From the NCBI RefSeq assembly GCF_041821025.1, contig NZ_JBGUAY010000001.1, forward strand, positions 62,001-126,000: a stretch of DNA of 64,000 bases, read 5' to 3'. The position numbers and the translations under genes are program-made. The notes beneath the pieces were generated by a model that searched no databases, was not told the DNA's origin, and was given only the letters and a program-made list of their open reading frames with translations. Below are positions 25,841-33,311 of this stretch, in pieces. Within the stretch, counting starts at the first letter, position 1; every line of letters starts with the position of its first letter. This DNA is from Egicoccus sp. AB-alg6-2. GTDB taxonomy: Bacteria > Actinomycetota > Nitriliruptoria > Nitriliruptorales > Nitriliruptoraceae.

Positions 25841-27175
25841 GTGCCGTCGTACCCGCCCCCACCGCCGCGTGCGGACCGCGGGGGACGGGGGGAGCCGCCC
25901 GCCGCGAGGCTGCCCGAGCCACTGGGACCCAGCCGGGTGATCGGCGGCGTGGCCGCGGGTCTCGGCGCCCGGCTGGGTGTGGACCCGGTCCTGATCCGCA
26001 TCGCCTTCGTCGTGCTCAGCCTGGCCGGTGGCGCCGGCGTGCTGCTGTACGGCGTGCTGTGGGCCTTCACCCCGGTCGCCGCGCCGGGCGTGCCGCGACG
26101 GCCGGCGACCCTGCAGCAGGCCACGTCGCTCGGCCTGATCTGCCTCGGAGTCCTGCTGCTCCTGCGCGGCCTCGGCCTGTGGTTCGGCGACGCGCTGGTC
26201 TTCCCGGTGACGCTGGCGGCGGTCGGTTCGGCGATCGTCTGGACCCGAGGCGACGACGCCGACCGATCGCGCTGGTCCCAGGTCACCGCCCGCATCCCGG
26301 GCAGTCACGCGCTGTCCAGTGCCGCGCCCGGGCCTGCTTCGCCCGTGCGGCTGCTGGTGGGCACGCTGCTGGTGGCCGGGGCGGTGGCCGGTTTCCTCGC
26401 CGGCCAGGACGGGCTCGACGCCCTGCGCGAGCTGGGCTTCGCCGTCCTCGCCGCACTCGTCGGACTCGGCCTGCTGTTCGGACCCTGGCTGTGGCGCCTC
26501 GTCGACCAGCTCGGCCTCGAGCGTCGGGAACGCATCCGGCAGGAGGAGCGGGCGGAACTGGCCGCGCACCTGCACGACTCGGTGCTGCAGACCCTCGCCC
26601 TGATCCAACGCAACGCCGACCAGCCCCGGCGCATGGTGGCGTTGGCGCGCAGCCAGGAACGGGAGCTGCGGGGCTGGCTGTACGGCCAGCGCGACCGCCT
26701 CCACGAGCAGACCCACCTCGGCGCGGCCGTCGAGCAGGTCGTCGAGGAGGTGGAGGCGGTGCACGACCTGCAGGTCGACGTGGTCGTGGTCGGCGAGGCG
26801 GCCGTCGACGACCCGGTACTCGCACTCCTGGCCGCGATGCGCGAGGCCTGCGTCAACGTGGCGAAGCACGCCGGCGTGACCACGGCCTCGGTCTACGTCG
26901 AGGTCGAGGACGACCAGGTCACCGCCTTCGTGCGCGACCGCGGCGCGGGCTTCGAGCTGGCCGCCATCCCGGCGGACCGCCGCGGGGTGCGCGAGTCGAT
27001 CATCGGCCGGCTCGACCGCCACGGCGGCCACGGGCGCGTGCGGTCACGTCCGGGCGAGGGGACCGAGATCGAGCTGTGCGTGCCGCGACGCCGCCAACCG
27101 CAGGGTCCGCCCCAGCCGGACGGCGAAGCCGCCAACGACCACCACGCGTCCCACCCACGGGAGATCCACCCATGA
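25841..27175 (+). CDS. PspC-fused NarL-type sensor histidine kinase
   Basis: Membrane kinase of a two-component pair. The 444 residues contain an N-terminal PspC helix pair (about 30-80, RVIGGVAAGLGARLGVDP), further membrane segments at about 95-135 and 170-220, and a HisKA_3 box with phospho-acceptor His245 (HDSVLQTL). The ATPase N box is EACVNVAKHAG near 335-345, with a glycine-rich G box (RDRGAGFEL). GTG 25841 is the first possible start after an in-frame stop at 25763. The stop overlaps the regulator start by 4 bases. PspC fused to LiaS-like kinases is known in actinobacteria. Confidence 0.92.
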   Translation: MPSYPPPPPRADRGGRGEPPAARLPEPLGPSRVIGGVAAGLGARLGVDPVLIRIAFVVLSLAGGAGVLLYGVLWAFTPVAAPGVPRRPATLQQATSLGLICLGVLLLLRGLGLWFGDALVFPVTLAAVGSAIVWTRGDDADRSRWSQVTARIPGSHALSSAAPGPASPVRLLVGTLLVAGAVAGFLAGQDGLDALRELGFAVLAALVGLGLLFGPWLWRLVDQLGLERRERIRQEERAELAAHLHDSVLQTLALIQRNADQPRRMVALARSQERELRGWLYGQRDRLHEQTHLGAAVEQVVEEVEAVHDLQVDVVVVGEAAVDDPVLALLAAMREACVNVAKHAGVTTASVYVEVEDDQVTAFVRDRGAGFELAAIPADRRGVRESIIGRLDRHGGHGRVRSRPGEGTEIELCVPRRRQPQGPPQPDGEAANDHHASHPREIHP

Positions 27176-27822
27176 CTCGCGCCATCCGTGTCTTCCTCGT
27201 CGACGACCACCGCCTGTTTCGGGCCGGGGTCCGCGCCGAACTCGGACCCCACGTCACCATCGTCGGCGACGCCGGCGACGTGGACACCGCCATCCAGGGC
27301 ATCCGCCAGACCAAGCCGGACGTCGTCCTCCTCGACGTGCACATGCCCGGCGGCGGTGGTCGCGCCGTCATCCAGGCGGTGCACGAGAGCCTGCCCGACG
27401 TGCGGTTCCTGGCCCTGTCGGTGTCCGACGCGGCCGAGGACGTCATCGCCGTCATCCGGGCCGGCGCCCGCGGGTACGTCACCAAGACGATCGCTCCCGA
27501 CGACCTCGTGGTCGCCATCGGCCGGATCCAGCAGGGCGATGCGGTGTTCTCGCCGCGGCTGGCCGGGTTCGTGCTCGACGCCTTCGCCGGCGACCTGCCG
27601 CCCGGCGTCACCAGCGACGACCCCGAGATGGACCAGCTGACGACCCGCGAGAAGGAGGTGCTGCGCCACATCGCCCGCGGCTACACCTACAAGGAGGTCG
27701 CCAGCCGGCTGTTCATCTCCGTGAAGACGGTCGAGACCCATGTGTCGGCCGTCCTCCGCAAGCTGCAGCTGTCCAACCGACACGAGCTGACCGCCTGGGC
27801 GGCAGGCCGCGACCTGCTCTGA
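27172..27822 (+). CDS. LuxR/NarL-family response regulator
   Basis: Partner of the PspC kinase. The receiver domain has Asp11-Asp12 and phospho-acceptor Asp55 (VVLLDVHMPG), with the conserved Lys in GYVTKTI near 107. The C-terminal LuxR helix-turn-helix (about 150-210) reads LTTREKEVLRHIARGYTYKEVA...SVKTVETHV. At 216 residues it is of standard length. It is a likely activator of its own operon and of the divergent PspC-LiaF unit, by analogy with LiaR. Confidence 0.95.
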   Translation: MTRAIRVFLVDDHRLFRAGVRAELGPHVTIVGDAGDVDTAIQGIRQTKPDVVLLDVHMPGGGGRAVIQAVHESLPDVRFLALSVSDAAEDVIAVIRAGARGYVTKTIAPDDLVVAIGRIQQGDAVFSPRLAGFVLDAFAGDLPPGVTSDDPEMDQLTTREKEVLRHIARGYTYKEVASRLFISVKTVETHVSAVLRKLQLSNRHELTAWAAGRDLL

Positions 27823-27863
27823 GCGCCGAGATTCTCCGGGCGGCCGCCGGCGCATTCGGTCTG

Positions 27864-29207
27864 TCAGTCGACGTTGCCGGGCCGTGCGACGACCAGTCCC
27901 AGCACGACCTGGGGCACCTGCAGGCCGACCAGCACCAGCAGCGGGGGCGTCCATGAGCCGGTGGCGTCGTGGAGCAACCCGATCGCGACGGGCCCGCTCG
28001 CGGCGATGAGGTAGCCGACGCCCTGGCTGAGCGCCGACAGACTCGCGGTGCCCTCCGGTCCCCGGGCCCGCAGGCCGATCAGGACCAGCGCCAGCGGGAA
28101 AGCACCCATCCCGAGCCCGACGAGGGCCGCCCACACCACCGGCAGGGCGGCCGGTGCCACGAGCAGGCCGAGGTAGCCCGTGACGGCCAGGCTGCCCAGC
28201 AGCACCACGTAGATGCGCTGGTCGTCGCGCCGCGCGGCGAGTTCGGGCAGCACGATGCTGATCGGCGCACCGATCAGGGTCACCAGTGCCAGCAGCAGCC
28301 CGGCCCGGGCGGCATCGACCCCGGCGTCCTGGTAGATCGACGGCAGCCATCCCATCACGGCGTAGGCGCCGAGGCTCTGCAGCCCGAAGTAGCCGGCGAG
28401 GGCCCAGGCCTTGAACTGCCGGTGCACGGCGGGCCGCACGACGACCGGCGCGGCGTCGCTCGCCGTCGCTCGCCGGTCGGTCGCCGGCGGGCGGTCCGTG
28501 TCCGGCGGGTCGTTCGTGAGCGGCGGGCGGTCCGCGTCCGACGGGCGGTCCGTCGCCGGGGCATCGTCGGTCGGCGCGCGCCCGCGCAGCCACAGCCACG
28601 CCGGCACGGCGGCGAGCGGAGGCAGGGCCCAAACGCCCAGACCGGCGCGCCACGAGCCGAACGCCTCGGCGATCGGCACGGATGCCGCGGCCGCGATGGC
28701 CGTGCCGACCGCCAGCGCCATCGAGTACAGCCCGGTCGCCCGGCCGACGTGGCGGGGGAACCAGCGTTTCACGGCGACCGGCATCAGCACGTTGCCGATC
28801 CCCATGCCGGCCAGGGCGGGCACCGTCCACGCCAGGACCGCCTCGGGCCGGTCGACCAGCACCCGACCCAGGAGGCTGACGGAGGTCAGCACCATCGCGG
28901 CGCTCAACACCAGGGCCGTGTCGCGCCGCCGGGCCCACCGGCCGATCAGCAGCCCGAACACGCCGAAGCAGATCGGGGGCAGCGTGGTGACCACCCCGGC
29001 CAGCGCCGACGGCATGCCGATGTCCTGGCGCAGATCCGGCAGCAGCGCACCGAAGCTGGTGACCGCGGGCCGGAGGTTCAGCGCCGTCAGCACGACCGCC
29101 AGTGCCGCGAGCAGGTCCATCGCACCCAGCGGGCCGCTCCGACGCGACCAGCGTTGCGACGCCGCCCGTCCGGCCGCGCCGTCGGGGCGGTGCGGGGTGG
29201 AGGGCAC
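27864..29207 (-). CDS. CynX/NimT-type MFS transporter
   Basis: A 12-helix exporter-like permease of 447 residues. The signature LNLRPAVTSFGALLPDLRQDIGM in the first helix is typical of the cyanate permease/nitroimidazole (CynX/NimT) branch; the substrate is unknown. The loop between helices 6 and 7 is a run of Asp/Arg/Pro/Thr repeats encoded by four 18-base DNA repeats. GTG 29207 overlaps the upstream dehydrogenase stop by one base (TAGTG); ATG 29120 is an alternative that starts at the first helix. Confidence 0.87.
   Translation of the reverse strand: MPSTPHRPDGAAGRAASQRWSRRSGPLGAMDLLAALAVVLTALNLRPAVTSFGALLPDLRQDIGMPSALAGVVTTLPPICFGVFGLLIGRWARRRDTALVLSAAMVLTSVSLLGRVLVDRPEAVLAWTVPALAGMGIGNVLMPVAVKRWFPRHVGRATGLYSMALAVGTAIAAAASVPIAEAFGSWRAGLGVWALPPLAAVPAWLWLRGRAPTDDAPATDRPSDADRPPLTNDPPDTDRPPATDRRATASDAAPVVVRPAVHRQFKAWALAGYFGLQSLGAYAVMGWLPSIYQDAGVDAARAGLLLALVTLIGAPISIVLPELAARRDDQRIYVVLLGSLAVTGYLGLLVAPAALPVVWAALVGLGMGAFPLALVLIGLRARGPEGTASLSALSQGVGYLIAASGPVAIGLLHDATGSWTPPLLVLVGLQVPQVVLGLVVARPGNVD
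28486..28557. repeat. Four 18-base tandem repeats in transporter loop
   Basis: Four contiguous 18-mers of the type GGCGGGCGGTCCGYGTCC, imperfect, encode the Asp-Arg-Pro-Pro/Ser-rich cytoplasmic loop of the MFS transporter. The unit keeps the reading frame, so copy number can vary without frameshift. Confidence 0.75.
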
Positions 29208-30712
29208 TAGCGGTGCAGGTCCGGGTCGTGTTGACGGACCCGCGAACGCACGGTGTGGATCGCGGCGCCGGAAAGGATGCCGCTGCGGCCGAAGAGGCGC
29301 CCGAGTTCCCAGTTCGACAGCCCGAGCTCGGGCGTACCCAGCGCGTACTGGCCGTCCACCCAGCGGGTGAAGCCGTCGCCGACGTACGGCGCCTCGGCGA
29401 GCCGCCAGGCACGGTCGAGGTCGGCCGGGTGGGAGGAGAGCACCGACAACACGAACCGGGGACTGTGGCGGTTGAACAGCGACACGGCGTGGTCGAGGTC
29501 GTCGACGACCACCAGTGACACCTCGGGGCTGTTCTCCCACTCCCACTCGGTACCGAGGTCGGCGTCGTCGAGCGGCTGCGCCCACGGCTCCTGTGCCGTA
29601 CCCGTGGCGCGTTCGATCGCGACCTCGGCGGCGAACCGCTCGTCGGGGACGAAGGCCAGGCTGGACCGCAGGACGTGCAGTTTCGCGTTCGCGTCGCGCT
29701 CGGCGGCGGCCCGGTCCAGTGCGTCGAGGAAGACGGGCACGAGGTCCTCGGCGCGGTCACGGGCGATGCAGCAGACGTTGAGGGTGTTGCAGACCTTGCG
29801 GTCGAGCGAGTGTCGGACCGCGGCGGCGAACCGTTCCGCGTCGGCGTCGCTGGTCGCGACCAGCCAGGCGCCACCGGTGCCGTGCGCGGACACCGCGTTG
29901 CCGGCCTGCTGTGCCACGGCCGACAGCTGGCGTACCGCCTCGCCGGAGCCCCGGGCGACGGCCAGCGCCAGCCGTGGGTCGGCGAACAGTGCCCAGCCCG
30001 CTGCGTGCGACGGCGCGTCGACCAGCGAGGCAGCACCCGGTGGCAGGCCGGCGACCTCGAGGGCCGGATCGAGCGCGTGCATGACGATCGCCCGTGCCGT
30101 CCGGAGGGCGTCGGAGCCGATGCGGAACACGACGGTGTTGCCCCCGCGCAGCACGCCGCAGGCGTCCGCGAAGACGTTGGGGCGTCCCTCGAACACGAAC
30201 GCGACCACGCCGAGCCGGTCACTGACCTGCTCCAGGGTCCAGCCGTCGTGGTCGAGCGTGTCGAGGACCCGCCCGCGGGGCGAGGGGATCCGGGTCCAGT
30301 TGCGCAGTCCGGCCACCATGTCGGCCCGCATCCGGTCGGTGAGGACCAGGCGCGTGGTCGAGCGGCCGCGGTCGCGCGCGGCGGCGACGTCGTCGGCGTT
30401 GGCGGCGGCGATCGGCGCGAACCGCTCCTCGTCCTCGAGGTGGTCGGCGAACGCGGTGTAGAACGCATCGAGGCGGTCGTCGTCGATCTCGCCCATCGCG
30501 GCGAAGGCCGCCGTCGCGGCTTCGACGGCGGTCCGCGCCGCCACGCGGTCCGCTTCGGGCAGGTGCAGGATCTCACCCGTGTCCTGGAGCACGACCAGCG
30601 CGTCACCTGCCGAGAACGCGGCCGCCAGACGCGGGTCGACGTGCGTGACCCGGTCGCCGCCGAAGAGCAGCGGCTGGCCGGGTTGCAGCGATTCGAGCGG
30701 TTGGACGTCCAT
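29207..30712 (-). CDS. ProA-like aldehyde dehydrogenase family protein
   Basis: Resembles glutamate-5-semialdehyde dehydrogenase (ProA), which reduces gamma-glutamyl phosphate. Matching stretches are GVVAFVFEGRPNVFADA (near 168-184), the KVCNTLN motif holding the probable catalytic Cys308, and the end region SNWELGRLFGRSGIL. At 501 residues it is about 80 longer than ProA, mostly N-terminal, and the nucleotide-binding part is divergent. No proB is nearby. It could be a true ProA, or a paralogue with another aldehyde substrate. ATG 30712 fits. It is coupled to the MFS gene by a one-base overlap. Confidence 0.7.
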   Translation of the reverse strand: MDVQPLESLQPGQPLLFGGDRVTHVDPRLAAAFSAGDALVVLQDTGEILHLPEADRVAARTAVEAATAAFAAMGEIDDDRLDAFYTAFADHLEDEERFAPIAAANADDVAAARDRGRSTTRLVLTDRMRADMVAGLRNWTRIPSPRGRVLDTLDHDGWTLEQVSDRLGVVAFVFEGRPNVFADACGVLRGGNTVVFRIGSDALRTARAIVMHALDPALEVAGLPPGAASLVDAPSHAAGWALFADPRLALAVARGSGEAVRQLSAVAQQAGNAVSAHGTGGAWLVATSDADAERFAAAVRHSLDRKVCNTLNVCCIARDRAEDLVPVFLDALDRAAAERDANAKLHVLRSSLAFVPDERFAAEVAIERATGTAQEPWAQPLDDADLGTEWEWENSPEVSLVVVDDLDHAVSLFNRHSPRFVLSVLSSHPADLDRAWRLAEAPYVGDGFTRWVDGQYALGTPELGLSNWELGRLFGRSGILSGAAIHTVRSRVRQHDPDLHR

Positions 30713-30814
30713 GGCACCCAACGTAGCCTGGGCCAGATGCGTGGCCCGTCCGTCGCGACCGCCAGCATCGAACCCCGCGCGTCCCGTGACCCAGACCGAG
30801 GGTGACCCCGCTCC

Positions 30815-31720
30815 GTGACCGATCCACGTGCCGTCCTGCGCATCGGCGAGGTCTCGCGCCGTACGGGCGTCGCCGTGCCGACCCTGCGGGCGTGGGAACG
30901 ACGCTACGGCCTGTTGTCCCCTGACCGGACCGACGGCGGGCACCGCCTCTACAGCGACCGTGACGTGCATCGGGTCGTGGCCATGACCGGTCTTCTCGAG
31001 CAGGGCTGGTCGGCGGCCGCCGCGGCCCGCGAGGTGCTGCGTGCGCCCGCGACGGTCACCCGGCTACGACCGGTCGGGAGGGACGGTACGGCGGCGACGA
31101 GCCTGATCGAGCGCCTGCGTGCCGCGATCGACGCCTTCGACGCGCCGGCGGCGGAGGGCGTCGTCGACGACGTCATGGCACGGTTCGAGATCCCGCGCGC
31201 CCTGGACGAGGTGCTGCTGCCGGTGCTCCGCCAGTTGGGCGACGGCTGGGAGCAGGACCCGCGCGTCATCGCCCGCGAGCACTTCGCGACCAACACGCTG
31301 CGTCCCCGCCTGCAGCGCCTGCTCCGTGGTCAGGCGCGTTCCACGGGCGCGGGCGTGGTCGCGGTCGCTCCCGAGGGCGAGGAGCACGACCTGGGACTGC
31401 TGGCGGCGGCCGCCGTGGCGGCGGACGCCGGCTGGCGGGTCCACTATCTCGGCGCACGCACGCCGACGCCCGCGATCGAGCGCGCCGTCGAGGAACTGGA
31501 TCCCGAGGTCGTGCTGGTCGGCGCCGTCTTCCGCGAGCATGCCGAGGCGTTCCTGGCCGGGGGCCCGGCCTTCGTGCGCGCGGGGGTGGTGCTCGGCGGA
31601 AGTGGCTTCGTGCCCGCCGACACCGCGAGGCTGCCGGGCGCGGTCGTCCACCGGGGCGCGCTCACCGAGATCCCGGCCAGCCTGGACCGTGCCGTCGCGG
31701 CGCGGCACGACGTGGTCTGA
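30815..31720 (+). CDS. carH: MerR-type regulator with B12-binding domain (CarH-like photoreceptor candidate)
   Basis: CarH proteins bind adenosylcobalamin, repress in the dark and release DNA in light. The 301-residue protein has an N-terminal MerR domain (RIGEVSRRTGVAVPTLRAWERRYG, 9-32), a four-helix cap and a C-terminal cobalamin fold. Trp145 and Glu155-His156 form the Wx9EH motif that defines AdoCbl light sensing. The base-off ligand motif ExHxxG is at Glu189-His191-Gly194. GTG 30815 is the start. It is divergent from the ProA-like/MFS pair, which are candidate targets. Light sensing is inferred from these motifs. Confidence 0.85.
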   Translation: MTDPRAVLRIGEVSRRTGVAVPTLRAWERRYGLLSPDRTDGGHRLYSDRDVHRVVAMTGLLEQGWSAAAAAREVLRAPATVTRLRPVGRDGTAATSLIERLRAAIDAFDAPAAEGVVDDVMARFEIPRALDEVLLPVLRQLGDGWEQDPRVIAREHFATNTLRPRLQRLLRGQARSTGAGVVAVAPEGEEHDLGLLAAAAVAADAGWRVHYLGARTPTPAIERAVEELDPEVVLVGAVFREHAEAFLAGGPAFVRAGVVLGGSGFVPADTARLPGAVVHRGALTEIPASLDRAVAARHDVV

Positions 31721-31733
31721 CCCGGCTCCGCCT

Positions 31734-31765
31734 CGACACTCCCGGATCGGGATCCCGAGCGTGTC
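31734..31765. terminator. Hairpin between converging carH-like and dodecin genes
   Basis: GACACTC pairs with GAG-C-GTGTC around an inner CGGGATCCCG palindrome in the gap between two converging genes. There is no U-tract, as is usual in very GC-rich actinobacteria. It could stop transcription both ways. Confidence 0.4.
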
Positions 31766-31793
31766 CGGTCGCCCTACGGGATCAGCGGCGGGG

Positions 31794-31997
31794 TCAGCGG
31801 CTGATCCGGAACTTGATCCGCACGTGCGTGTGGTACTCGCTGATCTCGGTGCCCTCGACCACCGCCGAGGTGTCGAGCACGCTGAACCCCTCCACGTTGC
31901 GAAGGGTCTTGGTGGCCTCCTCGAGTGCCTTGTGCGCGGCGTCGCGCCAGGACTCGGTGGACACGCCGACCAGGTCGATTGTCTTGATGACCGCCAT
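31794..31997 (-). CDS. Dodecin (flavin-storage protein)
   Basis: A 67-residue protein that assembles into a hollow dodecamer and binds riboflavin, FMN or FAD pairs, buffering and photo-protecting flavins. The sequence shows the family pattern: KTIDLVGVSTESWRDAAHKA, VEGFSVLDTSAVVEG and a final strand YHTHVRIKFRI. The Trp in SxESWxDA is the flavin-stacking residue. It is transcribed toward the CarH-like gene; both deal with light-sensitive cofactors, though no shared control is visible. Confidence 0.92.
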   Translation of the reverse strand: MAVIKTIDLVGVSTESWRDAAHKALEEATKTLRNVEGFSVLDTSAVVEGTEISEYHTHVRIKFRISR

Positions 31998-32087
31998 CTC
32001 GAGAGATCTCCTCGCGTGCTCGGCACGCGCGTCGTGCTTCGCCTGGGTGCGGGCCGGGCCCGGGTGGGGCGCGGCGTTGCGTGGCGA

Positions 32088-32918
32088 TCACGCCACGCGC
32101 GTCGCCGCGGCGATCGCCTGGCGCAGCCGGTCGGCGATCGCGGTCGCCGCCGCGTCGTCGTCGAGCACGCCCGTGCGCCACTGCGCGAGCGCATCCGACC
32201 AGATGGAGGGGCCCAGCACGAAACCGCGGTAGCCCGCGACGCCGGCGACGCGGCCGAGCGCGGCCACGACGTCGTGGTCGGTCGCGTCGGTGCCGTCGCG
32301 CACGAGGACGCCGACGTCGTCGCGTCCGGCGTCCCGGACGAGTTCGGCGACCGCCGCGGCCTCCTCGACGTCGCGGGGGGCCGGGAGCGCCCACAGGTCG
32401 GCCTCGATGCCGACCTCGCGCACCTCCCGGACCGACTTCAACCAGGTGTCGAGGCGGTCGGCGTCCGACGCCGACGGACCCGTGGGCTCGAGGTCGACGA
32501 GCAGCACCCGGTCGGTCTCGTGCAGCCACGCCGACAGGCGGGTCAGCTCCAGCGCCTGGGCCTTCTTGGCGTCGGGGTCGAGGTCGGGGCCCCATCGCAC
32601 CTCGACCTGGGCGATGCGCGGGGAGAACCGGTCGACGAACGCACCGAAGTCGTCACCCGGCGCGAGGCTGAACTCGGCGGCACCACCGCTCAGCGGCAGG
32701 ACCAGCTGGATCGACTCGCCCGGTATCGCGTCGGCCAGTCGCTGCTGCGTGCGCCCGTCGACGAGCACCCCGAGGTCGGTCGGGTCGGCCGCGCTTCCGG
32801 CGGCACCCACCTGCTGGATCCCGCTCCAGACGAGGGCGGCCGCCTGCGCGTCGAGGGCAGCGCCCCCACGGTCACCGAAGCGCACCGCGTACAGGGCACG
32901 GTCGTAACCAGGCTGCAC
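32088..32918 (-). CDS. DUF2090-type (LacD/aldolase-fold-like) protein
   Basis: 276 residues starting GYDRALYAVRFGDRGG and ending in a stretch like GFVLGPSIWSDALAQWRTGVLDDDAA, both patterns of DUF2090. That domain occurs in myo-inositol pathway kinases (IolC fusions) and in stand-alone proteins thought to have a class-I aldolase-like barrel. The usual Schiff-base Lys cannot be assigned with confidence. GTG 32918 follows a GGAGAGGTGG stretch. It is alone on its strand, 90 bases upstream of dodecin. Confidence 0.7.
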   Translation of the reverse strand: MQPGYDRALYAVRFGDRGGAALDAQAAALVWSGIQQVGAAGSAADPTDLGVLVDGRTQQRLADAIPGESIQLVLPLSGGAAEFSLAPGDDFGAFVDRFSPRIAQVEVRWGPDLDPDAKKAQALELTRLSAWLHETDRVLLVDLEPTGPSASDADRLDTWLKSVREVREVGIEADLWALPAPRDVEEAAAVAELVRDAGRDDVGVLVRDGTDATDHDVVAALGRVAGVAGYRGFVLGPSIWSDALAQWRTGVLDDDAAATAIADRLRQAIAAATRVA

Positions 32919-33028
32919 TCGACCACCTCTCCTCGACGGGCCGCGAGCGTAGTGACGCGCCCGAGCCGGCCGCCTCGCCGCCCCTCTCCCCCGGACGTGG
33001 TCCGCGGGGGGCCGTCGCGGGGACGACC

Positions 33029-33292
33029 TCAGCGCAACAAGAAGGTGATCGACATCCCGACGATCATGGCGAGGGCGGCGACGATCGCGGCCGGCATGCC
33101 CAGCCGGCTGCCCTTGACGTGGGCGATGAGCCCGAGCGCCATGCCGAGCGGGCCCAGGAACACCTCGGCGTAGCTGACGACGCTGAGCACGGCACAGGCC
33201 AGCGCAAGGACCGCGAGCGGAGTCGCGAACCGGGGCGACGCCTCGACGGGAGCGAAGGGGTCGCGATCGGATGCCTGCGCCCGTTTCGCCAC
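33029..33292 (-). CDS. Small membrane protein (DUF4190-like)
   Basis: 87 residues with three hydrophobic stretches (about 25-45, 47-62 and 68-86) and a Lys-Gly-Ser turn (HVKGSRLG) like DUF4190 proteins. No function is known. GTG 33292 has AGGAGG 7 bases upstream. It begins 19 bases after the GDPD-PAP2 gene ends on the same strand, so the two may be co-transcribed. Confidence 0.75.
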   Translation of the reverse strand: MAKRAQASDRDPFAPVEASPRFATPLAVLALACAVLSVVSYAEVFLGPLGMALGLIAHVKGSRLGMPAAIVAALAMIVGMSITFLLR

Positions 33293-33311
33293 GGCGGTCC
33301 TCCTGGGGTGC

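Noticed and set aside
26893-30843. Very long minus-strand frame (over 1300 codons) across kinase, regulator and transporter genes
   Set aside because: It is a shadow of real genes in other frames caused by high GC; its protein is Arg/Pro/Ala-rich without domains, and the overlapped genes have clear motifs.
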